Part shown: piece after piece, positions 1-59,882 of the stretch
How positions within the stretch are numbered: the stretch's first letter is position 1
How the letters are laid out: every line of letters begins with the position of its first letter
Assembly: GCA_054601695.1 (NCBI GenBank)
Contig: BAAHQB010000061.1
Coordinates: 124,001-188,000, forward strand
Reading direction: 5' to 3'
Source: Amorphochlora amoebiformis
Lineage: Eukaryota; Cercozoa; Chlorarachniophyceae
Length of the DNA: 64,000 nt
The notes under the pieces: model-generated
The model's input: only the letters and a program-made list of their open reading frames with translations
The model's database searches: none
Told to the model about the DNA's origin: nothing
Made by a program: the position numbers and the translations under genes

Positions 1-1040
1 GGATTAGAGCTAGGCTCAGGATTAGAGCTAGGCTCAGGCTTAGAGCTAGGCTCAGGCTTAGAGCTAGGCTCAGGCTTAGAGCTAGAGCTAGGCGCATAGA
101 GCTAGAGCTAGGCTCAGGCTTAGAGCTAGAGCTAGGAGCATAGAGCTAGAGCTAGGCTCAGACTTAGAGCTAGAGCTAGGCTCAAGCTCAGTGCTCGGCC
201 TAGGCTTAGAGCTAGAGCTGGCTCAGGCTTAGAGCTAGGCAGGCTCAGAGCTAGAGCTAGGCTCAGGCTTAGAGCTAGAGCTAGGCTCAGGCTTAGAGCT
301 AGAGCTAGGCTTAGAGCTAGAGCTAGGCTTAGAGCTAGAGCTAGGCTCAGGCTTAGAGCTAGAGCTAGGCTCAGGCTTAGAGCAAGAGCTAGGCTCAGGC
401 TTAGAGCTAGAGCTAGGCTTAGAGCTAGAGCTAGGCTCAGAATTAGAGCTAGAGCTAGGCTCAGGCTTAGAGCTAGAGCTAGGCTCAGGCTTAGAGCTAG
501 AGCTAGGCTTAGAGCTAGAGCTAGGCTCAGGATTAGAGCTAGAGCTAGGCTCAGGCTTAGAGTTAGGCTCAGGCTTAGAGCTACGGTCAGAGTCAGAGCT
601 AGGTTTAGAGCTTCGGTCAGGCTTAGAGCCAGGATCAGGCTTAGAGCTAGGCTCAGGCTTAGAGCTACGGTCAGAGTTAGAGCTAGGGTTAGAAGTTCGG
701 GCTAGGGTTGGGGTTAGGCTTAGAGCTACGGTCAGGGTTAGAGCTAGGCTCAGGCTTAGAGCTAGGCTCAGGCTTAGAGCTACTGTCAGAGTCAGAGTTA
801 GGGTTAGAGCTTCGGTCAGGCTTAGAGCTAGGGTTGGGGTTAGGTTTAGAGCTGCGGTCAGGGGTTAGAGCTAGGCTCAGGCTTAGAGCTGGGGTTGGGG
901 TTTATGCTAGGGTTAGGGTTAGTTAGGGTTAGGATTAAAGCAGGGTTAGGGTTAGAGCTTGGGTTATTATAGCTAAGGGTTAGGGTTAGAGCTAGGGTTA
1001 GGGCTAGGTAGGGTTAGGGTTTGGTCGCTGCCTAGGGTTA
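1..1040. repeat. GAGCTAGGCTCAGGCTTA minisatellite grading into TTAGGG
   Basis: Roughly 18-bp units of TTAGAGCTAGAGCTAGGC and TTAGAGCTAGGCTCAGGC run from the left edge. From about 640 they mix with TTAGGGTTAGAGC forms and end in plain TTAGGG-like units near 1010. The gradient suggests a telomere-repeat array that acquired a GAGCTA variant which then spread. It lies upstream of the first recognised exon of a plus-strand gene, so it is probably intronic. The 72-aa LELRSGLELGSGLEL-type ORF here is only the translated repeat. Confidence 0.85.
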
Positions 1041-1125
1041 CGGGGTATGTATGTAAGATGTATATGTATATATATTTATTGTTATATATACATATAAAAA
1101 TCATTGCTAATATACATATAAAATT

Positions 1126-1165
<40 letters not shown>

Positions 1166-1342
1166 TTATATGTATGTAAGATGTATATGTATATAATTAT
1201 TATTATATATACATATAAAATTTATTGTTATATATACATACAAAATTCTTATATATACATATAATATATAAATATATATATATATATATATGTATGTATA
1301 TATATTTATTGTTATATAATATGTTATATATACACATATAAA

Positions 1343-1378
<36 letters not shown>

Positions 1379-1388
1379 AATATATTTA

Positions 1389-1421
<33 letters not shown>

Positions 1422-1426
1422 AATGT

Positions 1427-1462
<36 letters not shown>

Positions 1463-1473
1463 GTATTTAGTAT

Positions 1474-1519
<46 letters not shown>

Positions 1520-1579
1520 TACATGTATATATATATATATATATATTACATATGTTCAAACTATATACACGTATAGGAT

Positions 1580-1625
<46 letters not shown>
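1041..1625. repeat. (TA)n-rich intron sequence
   Basis: Long TA dinucleotide tracts with interspersed TGTATG and AAAAT. The Tyr/Ile ORFs on both strands are repeat translations. The tract ends in ATATAG, the acceptor of the exon at 1627. Confidence 0.85.
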
Positions 1626-1626
1626 G

Positions 1627-1705
1627 GAATGCTCCTTAGAAGTCAAGAGTCTGCGGCCAGGCCTTTGGTATGTGTAAATACAACTACCTATACATATATA
1701 TATAC

Positions 1706-1752
<47 letters not shown>

Positions 1753-1766
1753 CATATATATACTAA

Positions 1767-1861
<95 letters not shown>

Positions 1862-2120
1862 TATATATACATTATGTATATATATCTATAGATATTATAT
1901 TATATATACATATATATATATATATATCTATATATTATATATATATATATAATATATAGATAAGTATGATAATTGTATATATATGCTCTCTAGGTTACTG
2001 CTGCTATAAGTTCAGACGTGAATGCGTATTTCGGACCTATCTTTCTCCTCCACGGACCAGCGGGAAATATCGGTATTCTCTCTCAACCTTCTCTATCCTC
2101 TCTCTTCTCTCTCTTTCTCT

Positions 2121-2154
<34 letters not shown>

Positions 2155-2333
2155 TTCTCTTCTCTCTCTTTCTCTTCTCTCTCTCTATCTCTCTCTTATA
2201 TCTTTCTCTCCTCTCTCTCTCTTTCTCTTAACTCTCTCTCTCTCTTTCTCTTCTCTCTCTCTCTCTCTCTTCTCTCTCTATCTCTCTCTCTCTTATATAT
2301 CTCCCTTCTCTCTCTCTCTCTTTTTCTCTCTTA

Positions 2334-2367
<34 letters not shown>

Positions 2368-2390
2368 CTTGTCTCTCTCTCTCTCTTCTA

Positions 2391-2422
<32 letters not shown>

Positions 2423-3374
2423 TTTCTGTCTCTCTCTCCCTCTCTCTCCTCCCTCTTCTCTATCCTCCTCTCTTCTCTCTCTCTCTCCCCTTTTTTCTCT
2501 CTCCCCTCTCCTTTTCTCTATCCCCTCTCTCTCTTCTCTCTCTTCTCTCCCTTCTCTCTTCTCTCCCTTCTCTCTTCTCTCTCTTCTCTCTTCTCTCTCT
2601 TCTCCCTTCTCTCTCTCCCTCTCTCTCTTTGTGTCCTCTCTCTCCTCTCTCTCATCGCTCTCTTTGTGTCCTCTCTCTCTCTCTCTTCTCTCTCTTCTCT
2701 CCTCTCTCTTCTCTCTTCTCTCTCTCCATCGCTCTCTTTGTGTCCTCTCTCTCCTCTCTCTCATCGCTCTCTTTGTGTCCTCTCTCTCTCTCTCTCTTCT
2801 CTCTCTTCTCTCTTCTCTCTCTTCTCTCTTCTCTCTCTTCTCTCTTCTCTCTCTTCTCTCTTCTCTCTCTTTTCTCTTCTCTCTCTTCTCTCTTCTCTCT
2901 CTTCTCTCTTCTCTCTCTTCTCTCTTCTCTCTCTTCTCCCTTCTCTCTCTCCCTCTCTCTCTTTGTGTCCTCTCTCTCCTCTCTCTCATCGCTCTCTTTG
3001 TGTCCTCTCTCTCTCTCTTCTCTCTCTTCTCTCTCTTCTTTCCTCTCTCTTCTCTCTTCTCTCTCTCCATCGCTCTCTTTGTGTCCTCTCTCTCCTCTCT
3101 CTCATCGCTCTCTTTGTGTCCTCTCTCTCTCTCTCTCTTCTCTCTCTTCTCTCTTCTCTCTCTTCTCTCTTCTCTCTCTTCTCTCTTCTCTCTCTTCTCT
3201 CTTCTCTCTCTCTTCTCTCTTCTCTCTCTCCATCGCTCTCTTTGTGTCCTCTCTCTCCTCACTCTTGTGTATTCTTTTCCTCTTTTGTATTGTTTCTTTC
3301 TCTTTTGCCCTTTGTCCTTTTTTCTCTATACCTCTGTACTCTCTTTGTGGCTACATCTTCGATATGTATATATT

Positions 3375-3414
<40 letters not shown>

Positions 3415-3422
3415 TATAGAAT

Positions 3423-3464
<42 letters not shown>

Positions 3465-3498
3465 TACATACATACACACATATATATACAATCTAGAT

Positions 3499-3554
<56 letters not shown>

Positions 3555-3701
3555 TATATAATCTCAGGCAATGTCCTAAATCCTGAGTTGCTGGAGAAAC
3601 TGGACAAGTTTTTCTGGGTAGGAAAGTTCTCCCGCAGCACTGAGGAAGAGGCCGCAAAGTTGTGGGAGATGAGCGTTAGGGCCACCGGGGTCTTAGGCTA
3701 G
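1627..3701 (+). CDS. Short-chain dehydrogenase/reductase-like, last three exons
   Basis: Three islands splice in frame: 1627-1667, 1994-2072 and 3568-3701, ending at TAG 3699-3701. Acceptors are ATATAG, CTCTCTAG and ATCTCAG; donors are G|GTATGT and G|GTATTC. The joined C-terminus reads [13 protein letters not shown], then [58 protein letters not shown] and [12 protein letters not shown]. The [27 protein letters not shown] layout resembles the C-terminal end of classical SDR or retinol-dehydrogenase-like enzymes, where a GA...YF segment is followed by a LWE.S..LTG helix. The Rossmann and YxxxK parts would lie off the left edge. The last intron, 2073-3567, is almost entirely a CT tract. The exon structure is strong because phases agree at both junctions; the family call is tentative. 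Confidence 0.6.
2085..3260 (+). repeat. 1.2-kb CT polypyrimidine tract (intronic)
   Basis: CTCTCTTT/CTCTTCTCTC sequence with embedded copies of a TTTGTGTCCTCTCTCTCC / CATCGCTCTC unit. It fills most of the last intron of the SDR-like gene, with pyrimidines on the sense strand. Long Ser/Leu ORFs on plus and Arg/Glu ORFs on minus are translations of the tract. Confidence 0.9.
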
Positions 3702-3745
3702 TTAGGGAGCTTTAACTCGTAGATGGCTACTAGACTTAGTGATTA

Positions 3746-3801
<56 letters not shown>

Positions 3802-3810
3802 GTTTATGTA

Positions 3811-3855
<45 letters not shown>

Positions 3856-4255
3856 GTATACATATGTGTATATCTTTATACATATAAAGGTAAATACTAG
3901 AAAGTATGTCACGGATACCTCTAGCGAGCCTCGAGATCTGGAAATTACAATTATGATATGTTCGCGTATCTACAGCTGGTGTCCGATCAGCCTACTTTCC
4001 AGAAATATTGAAAATTTCAGTGAAGCAATATACTAGATATATTTCTGGAACTAGTGGAATGTCAGACTGTAGTCTAGAGTAGTACTATACGTATGTATAA
4101 CATGTAGCGTGTCTAGCGTGTAGCTAGATCTAACTAGAAGAAGAACAAACTAGTAGCTGCCATCGACGGTCGATGTAATTACATAAATGTATTATATCTA
4201 GATATGGCAGTGCAGAGCTCACAGAAGTTGTACTCTCCCATCTCTCTAGTCTCTC

Positions 4256-4313
<58 letters not shown>

Positions 4314-4983
4314 CTCCTATAGCGCTAGACCTGCTAGCCTGATCAGAATCCCGCCATTTCCTGCTTAGTATTAGTTGACATGCGCATCTATAGGATCCTA
4401 GACTGATTCCTAGTCTAGTAGTACTAGGCCTAGATCATATGATTCATATCACATACTGCACTCTGGACTATATCTAGTATATAGATCGACCGCGGCCGGA
4501 TGTGATAAGATGATGGTTAGTATTAACTTAGTAAACTAGTATCTAATCCTAGATATCTAAGAAAACTTGCTATAGCCTAACTTCTAATTTGTGAATCAAA
4601 TTATCACATACGTGGCCGGACGCGAAGTTCGGGGGACAAAATTGTATACATTTACTCAAATTTAAAAAAGTCTTTGAATTCTAAGTTAGGAGAGAATCAA
4701 ATGCAAACGCAAACCACGCGTGCTAGCGGCTAACTTTCTCCACTGTGGCAATTATTCATCGAAACCAGAGTAGAAAGTTGGAAACCCCGCAGCCGCTGAA
4801 ATCACATCAACCAACCAACCAACCAGCCCAACCTTTCCGATTGAGAGTAGGGTATAAAACTAGATCTATTGCATGCAAGATTACAGAGGCGTTGGAGGGT
4901 GCAGATGGGGAGGGAAAAGGGAGGGGTTGGAGGCGGAGAGGGCGTGGATGACACTCTGAGTCTCGGGCGGACAGGTGGGTGAA
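3702..4983. other. Intergenic spacer, CTAG-rich
   Basis: Between the SDR-like stop and the SEC61G stop. It holds two (TA)n blocks (about 3751-3890 and 4259-4312) and otherwise AT-rich unique sequence with unusually many CTAG palindromes, for example around 4066-4150 and 4320-4560. I see no exon-like island with paired AG and GT edges and a good reading frame. Confidence 0.6.
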
Positions 4984-5484
4984 TTAGTTGCCAACGATGA
5001 TGTTGTTGATGGGAATGTGGATCAGCTTCACGAAGAAGCCAATGAAACCCATGATCAGGAACCCCACCGTAGTGGCCAGGGCGATCTTCTTGAACTCTGT
5101 GGGGAGTGGTAGAGAAGAAGGGGTAAGTATGGCGAGAAAAATGAGCATGAAGAAACCAACACACAACACATGCAAAACACACCCCTTTTGGGTACCCTTG
5201 CACGGACACACAACCCATCCAAAGCCCCGTTACAGCCCGTAAATCGAAGCAAATCGCTAACAAACCTGGACATACACCCTAATTCCTCTAAATCCACGAA
5301 AAATTAAACCCTAGCGCGATGCAAAAGCACCACTATCGAATACTGACTGACCCTTGAGGCTTGGCTTTGTGCATCGTTGGATGAGACGATAGCTGTCGTT
5401 GCCAAATTTGGTGACCGGGTGAATAACGGCGAGGAGGGAGTTCTGGGGGACGGCGGCGGCTTCTTTGCTGGACTTGGACGGCAT
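4984..5484 (-). CDS. SEC61G: Protein transport protein Sec61 subunit gamma
   Basis: Complete two-exon gene: exon 1 is 5484-5352 and exon 2 is 5096-4984, with stop TAA at 4986-4984. The 255-nt intron begins GTCAGT and ends CCCCACAG; the codon G|AG spans it. The product is 81 aa. After a short basic N-terminus come [18 protein letters not shown] and then [19 protein letters not shown] and [17 protein letters not shown]. These match the conserved Sec61 gamma / SecE core: the RCTKP linker, the single tail-anchor TM helix and the IPINNIIVG end. It is the small clamp subunit of the ER translocon. The start was chosen as the first ATG, which gives the usual short cytosolic helix. Its intron is free of TA and TTAGGG arrays, unlike every other gene here. 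It is divergent from the cathepsin gene. Confidence 0.97.
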
Positions 5485-5962
5485 GATAAAGACTGCTTCT
5501 GGAACGGAGGGCAGGGGGTGGGGTTCTGTTCCGCGGCTTGCGTGGCAAAGTCAAGCCGATCGACGGGGATGGTTTACAGTGATCCTACCCAAACTTCGCC
5601 GGAAGAAAGCCGAACAATTAAATAAGATGCAATAATAATCAAATTTAATATCTCATATATCTTTTCATATAAAATCTACCCATATATCAAAGTTATCCTT
5701 TTTTGAGATATATACTATATTAATATCTTAATATCCTCATATCGACACATTACTATCTGAAATCCTGTCTTAATCGTGACGTCACGCTTTGTATGCATAT
5801 ATCTCCCTTCGTCACGCTTAATATATAAACCAGCGGTGACGTCACTCCTTGTGATTTATCGAACGGAAGAGACGGCTCAACCCCAGCGGCCCGCGTGACT
5901 GCCTTTCGACCAGCCTGCGCCCCTTCCGCCATTTCCCCGCCTGAGTAGCCCCCAAGGACAAA
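5485..5962. promoter_or_regulatory. Divergent promoter with two TGACGTCA palindromes
   Basis: The SEC61G and cathepsin start codons are 478 bp apart, head to head. The spacer contains CGTGACGTCACG at 5775-5786 and GGTGACGTCACT at 5835-5846. Both carry the full 8-bp CRE/ATF palindrome, at 5777-5784 and 5837-5844. A TATA-like ATATATAAAC lies between them at 5821-5830, and a half site CGTCACG at 5810-5816. By position these could serve either gene; the TATA-like element is about 135 bp upstream of the cathepsin ATG. Binding by bZIP factors is inferred from the motif only. Confidence 0.55.
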
Positions 5963-29556
<23,594 letters not shown>

Positions 29557-29762
29557 CAAGCTTAGTAATTTGAGTTTCTGGACTATAATCTCAGGTATAT
29601 GTATATGTATATGTATGTACTCCTGCGGTATGTATAGCTTCTTAGTAGTATTTAGAGCATTGCACGCGCGCATAATTAATATTAAAATAATCTCGGCACG
29701 AGGAAAGAAAATATATCCTCAAGCTCTTTCAACAAACAACTATATGAAGTTACTTGTCAGTG

Positions 29763-29808
<46 letters not shown>

Positions 29809-30256
29809 TATACATATTCTCTTTATATATCTTATATATATATATATATACATATGTGTGTATATATGTATATATCTATGTTATACCTATATATAAGTAT
29901 ATATATATATATATATTGGAGAAGAAATATAAATTACAAATTCAAGCTAAGCATGACTGGTAGCTCCTACAGTAACTCTAGTAACTTACACCTTGTAACC
30001 AATGAAATCATAATATGTGGTTCACGGAGATAACTAGATAATCTAGATAATACATTTACTAGACAAGCTAGATCCAGTTGATAATATCTTCCATGATGAA
30101 TCATTGATGATATACGCATCACATCTACTCTGATCTAGTCTGATGTGCCCGCCGGACAGTATTGAGTAACAGCTAGTAACTTACACCTTGTAACCAATGA
30201 AATCATAATATGTGGTTCACGGAGATAATACATTTACTAGACAAGCTAGATCCAGT

Positions 30257-30306
<50 letters not shown>

Positions 30307-30510
30307 GTATGTATCTACTGTATATGTATGTCCATGATGAATCATTACATCTACTTTGATGTGCCCGCCGGACAGTATTGAGGAGAAGTAGGACCCGATC
30401 CAGCATACAAGCGCGACATGTAGCACGCTGGTCTCTCGGAACCCATAATCTCAGCATGGATGAAAATTTCACAATTTTAATAAGGTATTTTTAAGTAAGA
30501 ATAGTCTCAC
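29557..30510. other. Intergenic spacer, CTAG-rich, with a duplicated block
   Basis: After the plus-strand stop. A block containing AACTTACACCTTGTAACCAA TGAAATCATAATATGTGG and TAGACAAGCTAGATCC, about 29980-30075, recurs at 30176-30260. A linked CCATGATGAATCATT/GCCCGCCGGACAGTATTG segment at 30090-30165 recurs at 30329-30380. CTAG palindromes are frequent, as in the spacer at 3.7-4.7 kb. Confidence 0.6.
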
Positions 30511-30588
30511 GGCTACGGAATCGAGCGGCGGTGTCGTTACTATTTCCTTTTTAGTGAATAATACAATGTTGATCTGACGCAAAGAGAG
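29947..30588 (-). CDS. Candidate minus-strand exons, possible alternative 3' end of the NSUN gene
   Basis: Three islands splice in phase: 30588-30511 (TTCCAG before, GCC|GTGAGA after; LSLRQINIVLFTKKEIVTTP then PLDSVA), 30449-30395 (GCTGAG before; IMGSERPACYMSRLYAGS) and 29966-29947 (CTGTAG before; GATSHA then TAG). The phase would allow joining to a short form of the NSUN exon at 30823 (MSTRQP|GTTATC). They may equally be the end of a separate small gene. No family recognised. Confidence 0.35.
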
Positions 30589-30602
30589 CTGGAAGCCGCG
30601 TG

Positions 30603-30635
<33 letters not shown>

Positions 30636-30638
30636 TTA

Positions 30639-30675
<37 letters not shown>

Positions 30676-30721
30676 TAAATATATATATATATATTAATAT
30701 ATATATAATGTATATACATAT

Positions 30722-45635
<14,914 letters not shown>

Positions 45636-45676
45636 GATTTTTCCTATTTCAAACGAGGAGAAGGGTGAAAAGGGCG

Positions 45677-45939
45677 GGGGGGGGGGGGGGGGCGAGCCTC
45701 GTGGAGGGCAGGGCAGCAAAAGCGTGACTCTGCAATGCCTCACGCTCCGGTGCATAACATAGCGTGACATACCCATGAATCACCTTAAGATTATTGTAGT
45801 ATATTATTATGTGGATATCTAAATATTGATATCTTTTAATTCTGCGGCATGTGACATACCTGAGTGACAATCTAGCGAAGTCCATGGACGATTCCAATCG
45901 CGGTCGCCGATATTTCTCATTTTCGTACCAGAGAATAGA
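45677..45939. promoter_or_regulatory. Candidate NSUN upstream region
   Basis: Unique sequence between the NSUN start at 45635 and the tRNA-like gene. It holds a long G run at 45677-45693 and two GCGTGAC motifs on plus. No clear TATA element seen. Confidence 0.3.
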
Positions 45940-46010
45940 AGATTCGTGGTCTAGTGGGAAGACACACGCCATTCTGCGGCGTGGACCGGGTTCGAACCCC
46001 GGCGAGTCCA
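45940..46010 (+). tRNA. tRNA-like gene, anticodon TCT by position
   Basis: 71 nt. Box A TGGTCTAGTGG (45947-45957) and box B GGTTCGAACCC (45989-45999) are canonical. Acceptor stem AGATTCG/CGAGTCC pairs at six of seven positions, failing at A1-C72. The D arm is GTCT-AGTGGGA-AGAC and the T arm CCGGG-TTCGAAC-CCCGG. The anticodon stem ACGCC/GGCGT closes the loop ATTCTGC, placing TCT (Arg) at 34-36 after U33. G37 and the short variable loop are unusual for Arg, so the isotype, and whether it is functional, are uncertain. No T run follows for about 100 nt. Confidence 0.65.
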
Positions 46011-46422
46011 CTCGGGAGGCCAACGGTGCCGTGTGCTCAGCGGTACTCAGTTTCAAAGACTAAAGTTGGATCACATGCTGAGCACAAATCTGACACACCG
46101 TGACCTCCCATTTTTTTTGCAGCTCTGCGCAATATTAAATCCAAATTTTTGACACGTGGTTGGTGATATCTTCCAGCAAACCCATGGGAATATCAATGTT
46201 AAGTTGTATTTCAACTCCAAAAATTCGAGATCATTGAGTGATCCGCTCCACGGTACTTTTTAGTAAAAAGCGAAAAAGCAATGCGTTCTTCTGAAGCGAA
46301 CCCGTGTATTATGAATAACGCATGTGCGCATAACGATGTATTAAGGGTCGAGTTCTACATCTCGACCAATTTCTTGAGATCAAATGTCTGCGATAAATAA
46401 TTCACTCAACGTATGACAAATT

Positions 46423-46480
<58 letters not shown>

Positions 46481-47478
46481 CCACAAATTTCACTTGTGTG
46501 GGGTCGGCGCAGAGCGCACAACCCCTCTATCATAAATTATGCACTGTGCATGAGAATTATCCCATCCACTATGGCTTCACAGTGGCGGAGTGCAATGCCC
46601 TGCTCCAGCCAGGCCTGACTGATCACCTGCATGGGAGCCATACTTCGCTGGCGTGCCAGGTAAGTCAAATTGGATTTGTATTTGTTGTGGTTGGTTTGGT
46701 TTTTGGAGATATCACAGTGAAACATGGTTTGGTATATGTTTTACGTGAACTAGCCGTAATCCGAATAGTATCGACCGTCTAACACACATATATACACAGC
46801 TAATGTGACAGCGTGAAAATGCGACAGTATTGGTTTTTCTTCATGATTGTAGATACCCGAAGGTACCAGCAGCGCTCGGTTTTCTGTGCAAGACCGAGAC
46901 CACTTATGGCGAGGCCATAGCAAGCTATGGTGTCTCACCCCGGCTGAAAAATAAGTTTAATCTTGAAGTGACCCAGTGAGCCACGTATCAGAGATTAAGC
47001 TGATAAGAACAGATACTACACTTGATCTTAGCCAAATGGCCGAGAAGGTATGATCCACGGAGGGCTAGAGCAACCATAGGTACCCCAAAGTCTCCCATCA
47101 CGCCTCAAAATGGGGCAATATAAACCTTGCGTAGCCCCGAAGAGAGCATTATTGTATCTGATATTTGATTTTGTGTGGTTGGATTGAGTGCGCAATCCCC
47201 GGGGACTACCGGGGATTTTCTCAGAATCCCTGTAAATATCACTAAATCCCCGGGGATTCCAAAGAATCACCTTAATCCCCGTGATTCGCGCGAAATTCCT
47301 CTCGTATCGACTCTACTTTCAAAATTTTGAATCTTGCCCCCCCCTCTTTCCCAAACTAAATTCTCAGGTGAAGCTGGTGACGAAGGATATTAAGAAGCTT
47401 AAAAAAGAATCCTGTATGAGCGTTTTGGGCGAAATAACACGTCCATTAGCCAGTTACACTTTTCAAATGAATATATGT
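46481..47478 (+). CDS. Two exons of an unidentified protein, antisense to U2
   Basis: Exon 46481-46659 has acceptor ATATCAG and a perfect donor CCAG|GTAAGT. It reads QPLYHKLCTVHENYPIHYGF, TVAECNALLQPGLTDHLHG and SHTSLACQ. The next island starts at 47368 after CTAAATTCTCAG and continues in phase 0: VKLVTKDIKKLKKESCMSVL then GEITRPLASYTFQMN. Its donor is unclear, possibly GT near 47478. The two may belong to one gene, in which case U2 lies antisense in its intron. No family recognised. The 5' exons were not found in 46020-46480. Confidence 0.4.
46873..47051 (-). ncRNA. U2: U2 spliceosomal snRNA
   Basis: The minus strand starts ATACCTTCTCGGCCATTTGG and continues CTAAGATCAAGTGTAGTATC and TGTTCTTATCAGCTTAATCT, nearly identical to the conserved U2 5' domain. 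The branch-point recognition GTAGTA is at 47019-47014. An Sm-like ATTTTTC is at 46952-46946. Stem-loop III uses CCATAGCTTGCTATGG. Stem-loop IV is CTCGGT...ACCGAG with the conserved TTGCA loop, ending near 46873. U2 pairs with intron branch sites as part of the spliceosome. The 5' end is set by the conserved AUACC start; the 3' end is approximate. A TATA-like TTTATATTG lies about 70 bp upstream. Confidence 0.95.
47200..47290. repeat. CCCCGGGGATT dispersed motif cluster
   Basis: CCCCGGGGACTACCGGGGATT and AATCCCCGGGGATTCC, palindromic, in the same family as the clusters at 8.7, 41.6 and 51.4 kb. Confidence 0.6.
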
Positions 47479-47482
47479 GTTC

Positions 47483-47530
<48 letters not shown>

Positions 47531-47559
47531 CTCAATTACATAAGATTGTATTGTATATG

Positions 47560-48060
47560 CAGTAATGCAATATTAATTAGTATTCAACAATTATTGTTGT
47601 TACATACGTATACGAGTTCTGGCAATGAATTCAAGCACTATCATCATAGCGTTCAATGGACAATTGAATCGTTGCTATATATACATTATCTACCGTGACA
47701 CGTGTACACACAAATATAATATTGTTAGAGTTTAATAATATATCTAGAAATATAATTAACCGTAGATATGCTAGATATATACAATATACAGTCATAGTCA
47801 AAGACTACAGTCTAAGAGCATGTAGTATTCTTACTATTTTAGGCGAAATTATCATATATCGTTAGGAAGATTCTTAAATTTTGATAATAATTAATATTTA
47901 AATTTTTATTAAAATCCCGCTTTTATAAGCCTCGATTTTTGTACATTTGTACAATTAACACCAGTATAACATGTATTGCTAGTATTATATGTAATATTGC
48001 AAAGTTGATATTGTTGATATTATGGAACATTATCTGGATATTGTAAATGGATATGTGGTG
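47560..48060. other. Intergenic spacer
   Basis: AT-rich unique sequence with one CACGTG (47698-47703) and several CTAG and ATTAAT elements. No exon-like island seen. Confidence 0.5.
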
Positions 48061-58437
<10,377 letters not shown>

Positions 58438-58800
58438 ACGAATGATCTGACAACTACGTATCATCCAATATTTTCGACCTTTCCGTTCATAAGTCATTGG
58501 AGAAACAAATGAGGAAATATTCGCATACAGGGTCTACTCTTAGCAGAGATGTGAGTGAAAGCCTCTGATAATTTTACCACTCGGGGAGCATGTATACTGG
58601 CCGCAACACGTACCCGGGGTTCTGATATTGGCTGATTCCATAGAACATACGTATGTGTGTGTGTATGGGACGTCACGGTCTCGTCCCATACGCTTCCGTT
58701 TATCCATCCGAAGGGCGACACTCGTGAGGATGGCCTTTCGGTGTCCAGCTGACACGTGTCTCATACGTACACCGCCAAGTGTCCATGCTCTAATGACTCG
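58438..58800. promoter_or_regulatory. Divergent promoter with GACGTCAC and CACGTG
   Basis: Unique sequence between the tentative DOT1-like start and the plus-strand exons. GGGACGTCACGG contains GACGTCAC at 58669-58676, like the palindromes in the SEC61G/cathepsin promoter. GACACGTGTC (CACGTG 58753-58758) is 80 bp further on. Confidence 0.4.
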
Positions 58801-59064
58801 TCATTACTCATGTGCTTTTGTACACGGACATATACATGCTCTCACGGGTCGAAAACAACCCTTTTTTTATACGGTACAAGTCGCTACCTTCGGGCTCTCG
58901 CAGACCTGTCTCCCTCAAACCGAATTAATAAAAATTGGATATATGCCACCTTAGGATGGATGCGAAGCTTGATTTTCGGGCTATCTGACTCCGACGGAGG
59001 GATACGTGTCGCCATAAATTGCGAATTTTTAGGGGGGGGGGGCCGACCGCAAATCGGAATCCAG

Positions 59065-59882
59065 GCGGTAGGGTTTATGGGTTCCGAAAAGGGATATTCT
59101 ATTATAAGATATCAGGATATCTATCTAAATTGGATCTTCTTTGACTATGTAGCCGTCACGCTGTACTGTCACACTCTCCGAGACACGCATGGAGGTTCCG
59201 ACGTGATGTTGATGCAGAATTACGAGACGTTTGAGGAAGGTAGGTGGGATTTGGGGGCCCGGGATGAGGTAAAAGTATGAGTCTTTGTCTTAATTCCATG
59301 TTTTCCTGTCTCCTCTACCTGTGGTCTTCTCTTCAGTGACCCCTTCGCAACCCGGTAAGATTCTTGACTGCTCTTTTCCGCCTAAATCGGGGAGAAGACC
59401 AATGTACTGATCAATTTCTTCTCGAAGGATCTCGGAGACCCTTCAGCGAAGCGGAGGCGCGACTGCTGCGAGATGTCGCAATTTCTCACCTTCTGCTCTC
59501 CATTCTCGGGTTAGAATTTACCCGAAGATTCTTCGCAATGTTGTCATATCATGTCCGTTTACCGCTTATCTCAATATATATTGGATTCTTCCCATCTCTC
59601 TCTCTCTCTCTCAATTGTGCATGCATGAGGATTTTCTATTTATTAGTGTGATATCTCTTGGAATGGCGGTATTGGCGTGGTCGCAACTCGCAAGGTCTGA
59701 TCACCCATTTCCATTTGTCCATCCTCCAATTTCCTTCTTTTACCCCTTCATCGCCTTAGCTCAGTCATCCTTCTCCATCGGTTTCATTTCGCGTTTTCAA
59801 ATGCGAGTTATTTATCCTCTCGTATCTTCTCAAATATGTGTGGTAACAGGAAGATGGAGCCACACCAACTTGGACACCATAA
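59065..59882 (+). CDS. Unidentified plus-strand exons, possibly methyltransferase-like
   Basis: Phase-consistent islands: 59065-59239 (AATCCAG before, GAAG|GTAGGT after), 59337-59354 (CTTCAG before, CCCG|GTAAGA after), 59428-59552, 59647-59694 (TATTAG before, AAG|GTCTGA after) and 59850-59882 ending in TAA. They read GYSIIRYQDIYLNWIFFDYV, AVTLYCHTLRDTHGGSDVML, MQNYETFEE, TPSQP, SRRPFSEAEARLLRDVAISH and CDISWNGGIGVVATRK. The LNW...FDYVA...LY...LRD layout is faintly like METTL21-type protein methyltransferases, but I see no motif I and do not assign the family. Introns here are short and free of repeats. Upstream exons in 58.7-59.05 kb are unresolved. Confidence 0.35.

Noticed and set aside
2018-3436. 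472-aa Ser/Leu-rich ORF and its Arg/Glu antisense partner
   Set aside because: Translation of the CT tract; the real SDR-like exons at 1994 and 3568 splice around it in frame.
45649-46056. Minus-strand ORF containing VDSPGFEPGPRRRM
   Set aside because: A typical false ORF from antisense translation of a tRNA-like gene.
46537-46725. Minus-strand ORF ending QGIALRHCEAIVDGIILMHSA
   Set aside because: The plus strand has a clean acceptor and a perfect GTAAGT donor around the same segment; minus has no matching splice edges.
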